Shown here: positions 46,701-56,399 of the stretch, in pieces
How positions within the stretch are numbered: position 1 is the stretch's first letter
How the letters are laid out: every line of letters begins with the position of its first letter
Origin: Synchiropus splendidus
Taxonomy: Eukaryota > Chordata > Actinopteri > Syngnathiformes > Callionymidae
Assembly: GCF_027744825.2 (NCBI RefSeq)
Contig: NC_071337.1
Span: 10,851,031-10,915,030, forward strand
DNA length: 64,000 nt
Direction of reading: 5' to 3'
The notes under the pieces: generated by a model
Seen by the model: only the letters and a program-made list of their open reading frames with translations
Databases searched by the model: none
Told to the model about the DNA's origin: nothing
Position numbers and translations under genes: made by a program

Positions 46701-47577
46701 GAAACAGAAAGACCACCCCGCAGTAAACACCAGAGACGTCCATGGTTTTCATCGCCAGCTTTCTCTCAGCCCTCGCTCCCCTCGGACCAACACTGAGGCA
46801 CCGCTGCTGCCAAGTCATCCCTCATTCCAACATAATACGTGTTTGAGTGTGCAGGACCTGCGTGTTCCTGCGCTCTCTCCACATGAAGTACAGAACGAGG
46901 TGGCGAAGCCACACTTGTACGGATAACGCTACGTTTCACCAGACAATAAGGCCAGTCTTCTTTATAGTTTTTCCACACTGACACTCCAGATTTGTGCGTG
47001 ATAAGAGGCCAGTGTGGTTTAAGAAGGTAAACATGGAAAAAACCCCTTAACCTCCATCAACAGACCCCCTGAAGTTCCATATCTTCACCAAGAATTAGAC
47101 ATTCAAGCATCCACAATCCAATAAGGGGACTTTGCAGGGCACAGGTAATTAAGTTAGGAGAAAGGGCCTATGTGTTGGAATGAGCCAAGTTGCTCTTTGA
47201 TAAAGCGTGTATGTTTATATTCCTAAAGCGGGGCCACAGTGATATTGTCTGGTATGTGGGGAGTTATAAGAAGCTTGTGCTTAACTCAATCTGCAAGACA
47301 AACAGCTCCAGGCCGGAGCGCTGAGAGGATCCCGGAAAGTTTGGTTCCCATCCTCCTGCCTCCTCTCGCCTTCTATGTTCCCTCACTTGGACGAGGTACA
47401 TTTTTTAATGTGTCCACTCCGCTGTTCTTCCTGTTCCGACATCACCAATGAATGATCACATTGTGAGGGGAAGCACCTTGGCTTGTGGTCTGGCTGGGGT
47501 CACTGTATCTTGGTGACCGGGTCAATCTCTGAAGTCACAGGTCAAGAATGATGAGTGAAGTGGGCATCGTCCTCAGG

Positions 47578-48000
47578 GTGTGTGTGTGTGTGTATATGTA
47601 TGTGTGTGGGCAGGTTTTGCTATAGTTATAAGTACCTAGCCAAGCCACCTTCCTGTGAGGACATTTTTGCCAGTCCTCTTTAGAGGGTTGAAACATCAGT
47701 AAAAGTAGTTTATTATAATTGGGTTTGAGTTTGGTCCTGTTTAAGTTTAGTCATGTGTTTTGGATGGTTAGATTTAAGGTGAGAGGCTGGGGAAAGGGTT
47801 ATGTCAATGAGAGGTCCCCACAAAGATAGAGATACAGTCATGTGCATGCGTGTGTGTGTGTGTGTGTGATCCTTGTATAGCTACACTTGTGGAAACCACA
47901 TAATGGAAACACACCCACTCGTGGGGACCTTTTGGGGACATTTTGCCAGTCCCCCCAAGTTTAAGCCTCAGTTTGAGGAAGTGAATACAACCTCCTGGTC
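47578..48000. repeat. GGGGACC-family repeat pair with GT runs
   Basis: A (GT)n start (47578-47608), a unit with GTGAGGACATTTTTGCCAGT, AGGTGAGAGGCTGGGGAAAG and GAGGTCCCCACAAAGATAG, a second (GT)n (about 47848-47868), then the start of another unit (GTGGGGACCTTTTGGGGACA). Confidence 0.7.
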
Positions 48001-48939
48001 AAGGACTGGAATATAACCCACGACACAAGTGACTAGTTATGCAGTTTTAAATCATGAAATTGACATCCACGTTTCTCTGTTAGAGCAGAGATAAAGTCCT
48101 GCAGACCTACACCAACGCTGGCTCAGCAGCAGATCCGCACTTAAGAGTTTGTTGTTTGTTTGTGCCTGCTATTGCAATAAAGTCCACTCAAAGTCCCCGG
48201 CAGATCAACAAGCGCCCCAGCGGCCCAGATCACAGGTGTCCAATTGGATCTTTTAAAAGAACCAAAAAAAAATCATTCATAAGTTGCTGGGCAAAACAAG
48301 ATGAAATGTATTTAATTTATGAAAGACTTAACTGAAACTACAGTATTTGTCCTTCTCCTTCATAGCTTAAACTTCAGTACAGCAATGTGGGACTTGGACA
48401 AAATGACTTCCATGGCTCGCATCACGTTAAAAAATGTAGGTCAACTTGCCGGGGGGCGGGTCTTAAGTGAGTGGTAAATCATCATGGCGGGTCGGAGAGC
48501 GAATTGTATCCCTCTATCTCACTTGGGGAGTTTGTTAAAAACAGGGAAAAAAACAGACTTGGACGTCGGCGTTTCTGGGGCCATCAGAGGAGTCATTGCT
48601 ATTCACTTCATTGTGTTGCTGATGAATCATAATCTGATAATCTGACCAGTAACATCACCATAAAATCTGGGCTCCAACTGCTTAATCTCAACGTCTAACC
48701 AGAGTAAATTCAGCTTTGATAGCATGTTCCTTGAATCAGTCCATGACTCTGTCACTCCGAACGTGTCCTCGCCAACAACGTGACTGTACATTGACCTGGT
48801 ACGTAATTCAGCTGCTTTTATTGTTTAGCATGAGTCAGCATGTATAGTTACTCTACTGGGAGGAATAAATGTAAACAAACATGAGCAGGAAACAAAATTC
48901 CCTTGTACTTTGTTCCAATGACTCATTCTTTATTTGGTC

Positions 48940-49047
48940 TATCTATCCGTCCATCCCTCCATCCATCTATCCGCCCATCCCTCCATCCATCCATCCATCC
49001 ATCCATCCATCCATCTATCATTCTATCTCTATCTATTCTATCTCTAT
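48940..49047. repeat. (TCCA)n microsatellite with TCTA flank
   Basis: Imperfect TCCA tetranucleotide array passing into TCTA units. The open frame across it is a by-product. Confidence 0.9.
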
Positions 49048-50460
49048 TTAAATACATTACTTTACTAACATTACATTTACTATCATTTAATAACATTACT
49101 ACAATACATCACTTCTTGTTCTTGGGCTTCAACCATTTCCCCTAATGTTTTGAAACGTTCTATAATCTTAAAGCAACATCGATAATATAAAGATTACACA
49201 CCACAAAGTTTAATTGTTGTAATCCAATTTCACTTCTGAATAAAAAACAAAAACCCAAACCTCATCTGAAATCTGATTCTTGACGTGTTGTTATGATTGG
49301 CTTGACGATAAAATACAAGGAAGCGTTCCAAAAGCCTTGTTACAAGCGTCTCTGGAGGATCGCGTTCGGCTGGAGAAGATGACAGGGCTTTTCACAAAAG
49401 GCTCAAAAGACGTGCCACGAGCCAAAGAACATATTTACGTCTGGACTTTATCTGCTGCCGGCTTCTAGTTACAGTAACTGGGCTGCAATCAGGGATTCAT
49501 TTGAGTTGAAAACGCCGTCGATAGCCATTTCTTGATTTGAGAGCGTAAATAAAAAGCGACTGCATGGGAACAAAGGTACGTAAACACAGCCATGATGAAC
49601 ATGCGCTGCTCCAGGTTGAGATGAAACACTTGTAATTAGCTCTAATGGGAACCAGACTTGGGCTCTCTCTGGCTGGTCTGTGCGTGTGTGTGTGTGCGTG
49701 AGTGTGTGTGTCCTCCTGTCTTTTGGTGGTTGTTAGGGTTAACGTAAAACAGGGCCTGTTTCCCTGTTATGAAAGAGCTGGAAGTGAGAGAGACAAATGA
49801 AACCGGGGGGATGAGAAAAATAGGTATTTCTGCGCTGAGATGCAACAGTTCAGTGAGGGAAAACAACGCACTCCCGATACGACACCTTTGACTAGGAGAT
49901 GGCTTTAAGGATTAAGACTCCAAAGAGATAGTGATTCATGTGTTTGGGGCATCAAAGAGCCTATAAATCAGGGCTCACTCAAACCCAAGAACCAGATGCC
50001 GTCACACTGATAACAAGCCGTTACCGCGGCACGTCAAAAGCGGGCTCCTGACCCCCCGTTTTCTCGGTGGAATGCCTTTCTGTTTGGTAGGCGTGAGAAA
50101 TCCTCGTAACCCATATGTGTGTGAATGTGTCTCACGTGTGCTCAGGAGCCTCAGAGGTGACATTCCTCCACGTCAGAGCCTGAAGTTTAGGATAACATGG
50201 ACATGGTGATCTAAGGGTTGGGAATCTATTCCTCTCTACAGGCTAATGGCTTTACCTTCCGCATGCAAGCAGCGATCCTGTCTATTGATCAGAAAAACAG
50301 TCTTTATTTTACCTCTACTACCCAATATTCCTCCTCATAGCACACATAGTAGAGCATTTGAGTTAGTAGTACATGAGATTCCTCAGCAGATAAGGTGTTT
50401 ATATATATATTATATATTATTTTTTGACAGCACTTTATTCCAAAGCACATTCCTAGTTGG

Positions 50461-50500
50461 TCAGATCCCCACTGACCATGGCAATAAATTTGATTCTGAC
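50461..50500. repeat. Dispersed repeat end, reverse copy
   Basis: GATCCCCACTGACCATGGCAATAAATTTGATTCTG is the complement of the element end at 7457-7500, showing two insertions of one family in opposite orientation. Confidence 0.55.
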
Positions 50501-51709
50501 CATTCTGGTATAGACTACTGATCTGACATGAGAAAAAGCATAAGCCCACTGGCCCTCTGGGAGTCAATATGAAGTCATTGGTGAAGCAGGAAATGAAGTT
50601 TCAAAAACACATTGAGGCAGCCCATGTCATTTAGAATAAAAGAATAGCTTTTGTGTGACTTCAAACAACCTTTGGATTTTCATCTAAACAGATTCACTTG
50701 CTGAATGCTGCATCGCATGTTCACCCCAAATGTCCAATGTTTAGACTTCTTGCCTCGAGTGAAGATGCCTCATTATTCTGTGGTGCTCCTCATGAATGAG
50801 GCGATGATGTGAGACTTGTGTAGGAGGACAGCTCCTCTGCATTTTGAGATGGTCACCAAGATGCAGACCGCAAGATGAAGCAAAAACATTTCTGAGTGAC
50901 TCTGTCCTGTCTGGTTTGTTTTGAAGTGTCTTATGAAATATTGCAGATGCATTCATACATGTATATATTCGGATATGCAACACACATCAGACAGTAAATA
51001 CGTCTTTAAACTCGGATGTGCAAAAATGGCCTTTGAAGAACGTTACTTACTCTTTCCAACTCTCTGTATTTTTGGACTGATGGAGGAAATCAGAGTGCCT
51101 AGAGGAAACCCATGAAAGAAAACATTACAAACTCCACACACATCTTCCTGTGAGGTGTTTTTGATTCAGGTTATGGAAACTGCATAGAGCTGAAATCAAT
51201 ACTATTTTTTAGTACACGTTCCCCTTCAGGAGCACTTCATCTGAAGACCCTATTGTGTAATGCATGCAGGTGTGCTGTCATATTACAGTAGCTATCAAGA
51301 TTTGACCCTTATCTCCTCATCACTCAAGGCTTGTGTCGTGGCTGCAGCAGCACCTGCAGGAGACTCCCACGCTGACCTGTCGCTGTGAGGACATGGGGGA
51401 ATATCGTGCATGCCTCCCAAATCTCCCTGTTTAAACAGACCACCGGCTAATTATGGCTTTTCCAGAGCCCCACGCTCATGAAATCTTGACAGAGAAAACC
51501 TTTGGTATGAGATGTTTTCTTTCACCCCGAGGTTTAGTTTTCTGGGGATTCAGAGCCGACAAATGAAAACAAACACTTTTAATTGGCTGAAAATGTGTCA
51601 AAGGAGGATTTTTTGTTAAACTCGGGGTGGGAGGGGTTGATGGTTTATGTGCAAAATATATTTATGTTATGTTAGAGGAACACATTCAGAGAAGAACTTG
51701 AGCACAGAG

Positions 51710-52934
51710 AAAACATGAAAAATACACTTTTTATTCTTGAAATATTTACAAAACTCAAAATGTGCAGACTGCAAATTCCTTCAGCATCCTGTGGTATTCC
51801 CGAGAAATAAATACCCTTCATCTGAGTGGGCACACTGCTTCTTTCGAATAGTAGAAAAGAATAAATACTTCATTTACTGCAAGTCTGAGATTGTCACGGA
51901 GGAATGTGAAATGAGTTGTAGTTCTTCTCTTGCCTTTCAAAACAGTGCAGTTCCGCGGAGATGGTTTTGTTTTCACAACATTCATAGTCGCAGTGGTCTC
52001 TCTTCATATCCGTTCTGTCCTTTAAGTGCTCCCTTGCAAACATAACAGTCCCATGCAAAGGGAATGTGAAGCCCAGCAGCTGGTCAAGGCCTGAACTTGG
52101 TGTGTTCCAATCTTGAGTAGGTGGCTGCTCCGCTTGTTCGTGACGATCTGCTGGAGACAAAAGTTGAAGGTTAATCGCAGTGTAAAAGGAAAAGAGCCAA
52201 AGGTGAACGGCCCTTCCTGTAGGCAGACTAAGCAGGGACACAGGTCTCAGGGAGAGGAGGAGCATCGCCTTATAAATATAGACAATTTAACTTTTGCAAT
52301 ATCTAAATGTACTTGTGTTTATGTATGGGTCAGATCACAATATTAAAGTTTGACATGTAAGTACTAACATATTCTGTACGTGTTACTTTTAAGAAGAATA
52401 CATTAATGAAAAACCCTCAATAAAAGAATAAAAACTTGAAGAATTATTGGTGAAAATGCAATCCTGACTGATACGGTCCTTTAGTATCCTAAATAATATA
52501 ATAAATGAGGTACAATATTTGAATGTTTAAAACTACTTTGGGGTTAGCTGTGGTTGTGAGGCAGCTCAGAGTCTTGGGCTGCCGTGTCACAGAATAAAGA
52601 AGTTGACTCGATTACAGATCCATTCAGAATTTCAAAATGGGACGGTTACGCCTCCTCCGCTGGCAAAGGAGGGATAGAACACACACCAACTCTCATTGGC
52701 TGTCCATGTGTCCACCCCATCGTCGTCGGTTTATATTGAAATTATTAAATAATTATCATCGTGAATGGATAATAAAAGTGTGGCTCCTCTTATTCAGGAG
52801 CATTAATGTAGTTGTGTAACTGTGACCCAGACTTTGGATTCAACAGGACATCTGCTTCATTTGAGCTTGTTTTGTTGATAACTTGAAATGAAGACCACGA
52901 TACATACCGTGATGGATCATCGGGACCAGCCCTG
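51710..52934 (-). other. twist1: twist1 3' UTR with an intron
   Basis: A GTATGT donor follows 52908 and a CTTTTGTCTCCAG acceptor precedes 52150, defining a 757-bp intron (52151-52907) entirely within the 3' UTR. Only about 26 nt separate the stop codon from the junction. Vertebrate twist1 genes are known for an intron after the stop codon. The terminal exon runs from 52150 to about 51710. Confidence 0.7.
51730..51735 (-). terminator. twist1: polyadenylation signal of twist1
   Basis: AATAAA on the minus strand (TTTATT on plus), at the end of the inferred 3' UTR exon. Confidence 0.6.
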
Positions 52935-53489
52935 CTAGTGGGATGTCGTGGATAAGGACCAGGCGCCCCCCATCCTCCACACGGAGAACGCGTAACTCAG
53001 GCGTTCGTGCGCCACGTAGCTGCAACTGGCTCCTTTGGCGTCCAGCTCGTCACTTTGCAGAACTTGGCACAGGAAGTCAATGTATCTGGCCGCCAGCTTG
53101 AGCGTCTGGATCTTGCTGAGCTTGTCTGACGGCAGAGTGGGGATGATCTTCCGCAAGGACGTGAAGGCTTCGTTGAGCGACTGCGTCCGCTGGCGCTCGC
53201 GGATGTTGGCCATGACGCGCTGGGTCTGCAGGTCTTCGATGGAGCGCGTCGGGCTGCTGCTGGCTTCGCTGCCGCCGCTCCCTGCGCTCCCTCCGCCCAC
53301 GTCACAGCTTTTTCGGCGCGTCTTTTTCACCAAACTCGATCGCTCCGCTTCCACCTCCTCGTCTTCGTCCACGGTCGAGGCTCGGCGCGTTGCGCGTCGC
53401 TTCCTCGCGCCTCTGCGCGGCACTAGACGCTCAGTCTCCTCCTCGCTGTTCCCAGCACTGTCCATCGGGGAGGAGTCCTCTTCTCGCAT
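52935..53489 (-). CDS. twist1: Twist family bHLH transcription factor 1
   Basis: bHLH factor for cranial neural crest, mesenchyme and skeletal development. Single coding exon, 184 aa. The acidic and Arg/Lys-rich N-terminus (residues 1-80; [15 protein letters not shown]) lacks the long glycine stretches of mammals. bHLH covers about 90-143 ([16 protein letters not shown], then [18 protein letters not shown]). The Twist/WR box (about 165-178, [10 protein letters not shown]) is intact. Departures from the usual sequence: NIRERQ for NVRERQ, FTSLRK for FAALRK, AKGASC for SKMASC, and tail [11 protein letters not shown] for EGAWSMSASH. Neighbouring ferd3l and snx13 in the same order as human 7p21 support twist1 over twist2/3. 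Which teleost duplicate (a or b) is not decidable here. Confidence 0.92.
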   Translation of the reverse strand: MREEDSSPMDSAGNSEEETERLVPRRGARKRRATRRASTVDEDEEVEAERSSLVKKTRRKSCDVGGGSAGSGGSEASSSPTRSIEDLQTQRVMANIRERQRTQSLNEAFTSLRKIIPTLPSDKLSKIQTLKLAARYIDFLCQVLQSDELDAKGASCSYVAHERLSYAFSVWRMGGAWSLSTTSH

Positions 53490-53653
53490 TGTCTTGTCCC
53501 GAACCAGTCACCTCCTGACCCGAGTCCCAGTGACTTGGTGAGGCCTACAACATCAGTGAAAATACTTGAGCTGAGAATCAAGGCTGGTTTTTTAGATAAA
53601 TCTGGTGCGTCACGAAGAAGCCGGAGGTGTTCGCCAGACTGGGAGGACCGGGG

Positions 53654-53704
53654 CTCTTATATCGTATAGCGGGGCAGGAGGATTTTGGGGAGAGCTGTGA
53701 TTGG
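53654..53704 (-). promoter_or_regulatory. twist1: twist1 core promoter (TATA and CCAAT boxes)
   Basis: On the minus strand, ATATAAGAG lies at 53654-53662 and CCAAT at 53700-53704, about 40 bp further upstream. The TATA box is about 170 bp from the ATG, implying transcription start near 53628 and a 5' UTR of about 140 nt. Confidence 0.65.
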
Positions 53705-53719
53705 GAGAGGAGGGGTGTA

Positions 53720-55600
53720 ACTTAATACCCAAAATGAAGGAACTATAATATCAGGGCTTGAGTAAGGGCGTGCACAGTTATGTCAGCATGTGATGAACGA
53801 TTGAACAAACATTTCATTCTGGGCCAAAAACAATCCACAACCACCAACTATACATTAAAAAACTATTAGATGGATAAAAATATCCTTTAATCTTCTCAGT
53901 TATTGTCAACTTTGAGTTTTATTAACAACAATACACGCCATAAAACGAAATTAATGTTTTTTTAATTCACTATTAAAAGGTTTTATTATTGTTTTACTTT
54001 TTCAGTCTTTTCATAGTGTTGTTATTTTTCCTCTATTTCGTCCAATTTACTCCTTTATTCTCTCTCTCGCCACTGCTCCAGTCTAGACCGGTGGCGCTGA
54101 GCGCCGCAGACCTGGAGCCCAGGATTCCGTCACAGCTGGAGGCCGCTCTCTCCTCGTAACCAGAGCGGTGTGTTTATTTTCCCGTCAGCGGCCTCGCGTC
54201 GAGGTATGTGCCTAAATGGGTCTGACCCCCGCAGGGATGTCGACACCGAGGCTCAGGTTAAAAGACGGGCCGTCCCAGGGCGGGATCCTGCGCGCAGCAG
54301 GGTCGCTGAGGCGGTGCAGGGCTGAAGGCAAACATTGATGGCTTCGACGGAAGCAAATGTTATATTGAAGCCTGTTGTGAGAGATGCCATCGAGATTGGA
54401 GGGACGTCGTGGGGAGACCTAATCTGGATGAGAGGGGCTTCACCTGGTGGTCCTCCATCAGCACCTGGGTGCGAGAGATAATCTCATGCTGAAGGTAGAT
54501 TGGTTGCTCAGATGATTGGCGGAGCTTTTGCTGATGAAAAAATGCACTTCTCCTTTTTTGTTGACTTTAAACCCCCACACACGATACGGACCCGAACACT
54601 TGCGAAAAGTAACGAGCAGTGGAAAAAGTCGTTCCGCGGGATGCGAGTTCATTAAGTGTCAATCGTGTTTAGTCACACGTTATTTTAATATATTGTATTA
54701 ATATTGATCTATTTAATGATTTATTTCTCAAGGAGTTTTTTAAGTGGGTGTAGGAATCGATAACTACAACAACCACAAAAAGAAATCGCATTAAAGTGAT
54801 AAACTAGATGTATTCATTTGTTCTTTAATTCATAATATTGCACGTTTAAAAAACATACATATTTACATTACATATTTATTTCTATTTTAAATGATGTTTC
54901 TCAGCTATCAAAAGAATGCACTTAATCACTGACTTCATTATTTTAAGGTGTTCTTGCATGGTTTACCCCCCATACTATGCATTTTAATAACATTAGGGAA
55001 AACTTGCTTTTGTGATAAACCCAAACCTAACCCACTTAACAGTCCTGCATTTGATGGGGGTCGTATATTCTGATAAATAATATTAATAAAATGGCTTGTT
55101 TGTTATTGAAAACTGAACCAATGTAAATCAGGTTGTATTTAAATTCCTCCATATTTTTTTCCGTAAAGTGCATTTTTAAATAATGACATTTTGATTGAGG
55201 CGTTGTGTGTGTGTATATATATATAAATCGCAGTTGTTCAATCTGTTTCAGGTCCATAATTTTGGCTTGATTTCTGTACATAAGGAGATCATAACAATAC
55301 CCTAATGTCATGCCAATTGAAGACAATATCATCGATGTCTGACTATCACTCTTCATTCAGTAGTAAAGCATCCGCTGAGATGCATTTTTAAGAGGACGCA
55401 TGCAAATCAGGACTCAGTACCTGCTCAGGTGTACCTCTCTGTCGCTCTCCATGGTGCTGACCAACACCTCCAGCAGGTGTGATTCAGACAGGAGGATTCA
55501 AACTATTACTGCTCACATTATATTCCACCTTAGATAAGTTACATGTAAGGCGGAATTTAATTCTGGAAGTCTAAAACTCTATAGTGCATTTTCCCTTCTC
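53720..55600. other. Interval between twist1 promoter and ferd3l
   Basis: About 1.9 kb, no gene seen. The part at 54060-54330 is GC-rich with several CpGs, like an upstream CpG island of twist1. The remainder is AT-rich, with a (GT)n(AT)n run at 55202-55224. A regulatory role is likely by position only. Confidence 0.5.
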
Positions 55601-55612
55601 AATAATAAACGG

Positions 55613-55618
55613 TTTTAT
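55613..55618 (-). terminator. ferd3l: possible polyadenylation signal of ferd3l
   Basis: TTTATT on plus, AATAAA on minus, about 270 bp past the ferd3l stop. Supported only by position and motif. Confidence 0.45.
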
Positions 55619-55883
55619 TTGATAAATTTTCCATCACTGCATTTAATGAATAGTGTTTACTGATATTGAATATTCATCATTATTAAAACAACTTCCATTT
55701 AATTTTCATAAAAGTAGCAAAACATTGGAAGAGAATGGACTTACAAATGTATAATTTAATTTAAACAGTCGACTACATTCTTCTACAGTAGATGGATGGA
55801 AACAAGTGTTGAATCCGTCACCAGTTTAGCAGCTCTGTCACAGATCTTTTACTCATTTGATGAAGAGCCTGGCGGGAAGAAGC

Positions 55884-56246
55884 TCAAGTGGTCTCCAGCA
55901 GGTCCCTCATGAAGGAGATGTAGATGATGGCCAGTCTGAGAGTCTCAATCCGTGACAGTCTCTTCTCGTAGGCAAATGTAGGCACCTTCCTTCGCAGCTC
56001 ATCGAATGCCTCATTCAGACTGAACATCCTTTTCCGCTCCCGGACGTTGGCCGCTTGTCTCTGGACCATGTTGATGACTCGGCGCCGCTTGCTCTTGGAC
56101 TGACGACTGCGGGTGCAGCACTGGGACGGACTCACCACGGTGGGTGGTCGCACTCGGACCAGACCGGGCGTCCTGGCATCACCTTTGTGAGGAAACTCCA
56201 TCAGGTTCACATCAGTGACAAAGTCCATGTAGTCCACCAAGTCCAT
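55884..56246 (-). CDS. ferd3l: Fer3-like bHLH transcription factor (NATO3)
   Basis: Neural bHLH factor of the Ptf1/Fer family, active in floor plate and mesencephalic progenitors. Intronless, 120 aa, shorter than the mammalian protein (about 165) because the acidic linker before the bHLH is missing. Basic region [20 protein letters not shown] starts near residue 63; helix 2 is [15 protein letters not shown]; the chain ends shortly after the bHLH, as usual in this family. The N-terminal MDFVTDVNL segment is typical of FERD3L. It lies 2.4 kb upstream of twist1 on the same strand, the human order and orientation. The ATG at 56246 is the first in frame, and no upstream coding exon is evident. Confidence 0.92.
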   Translation of the reverse strand: MDLVDYMDFVTDVNLMEFPHKGDARTPGLVRVRPPTVVSPSQCCTRSRQSKSKRRRVINMVQRQAANVRERKRMFSLNEAFDELRRKVPTFAYEKRLSRIETLRLAIIYISFMRDLLETT

Positions 56247-56399
56247 CGTCCGTTCAGACCCTTTCTGCCCGGTCCACTACGCTCAAGAAGTTTGGGCGCA
56301 GCAAAGCATTTCAACAAGGAAAATCCTGCTTTCCTGGAATCCGGACCGGCCACACCAGGGTGAGATCCTTTTTGGCCCAAGTCCAATGTCCCCTCCAGC

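Larger units (their letters stand above)
38241..51700. other. Gene-free interval between snx13 and twist1
   Basis: About 13.5 kb with no exon series or family-recognisable frame on either strand. It contains repeat copy B (40407-40714), the GGGGACC tandem (47610-48000), a (TCCA)n array (48940-49047), GT runs near 47578-47608 and 49681-49710, and a repeat end at 50461-50500. Stretches such as 49270-49560, 49940-50100 and 51400-51560 are non-repetitive and compositionally balanced, so they could be conserved regulatory DNA. In human this interval holds HDAC9. Confidence 0.7.

Noticed and set aside
48903..49145. Open frame with Pro-Ser-Ile-His repeats
   Set aside because: Translation of the (TCCA)n microsatellite.
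53035..53541. Plus-strand 168-codon open frame
   Set aside because: Antisense shadow of the twist1 coding exon.
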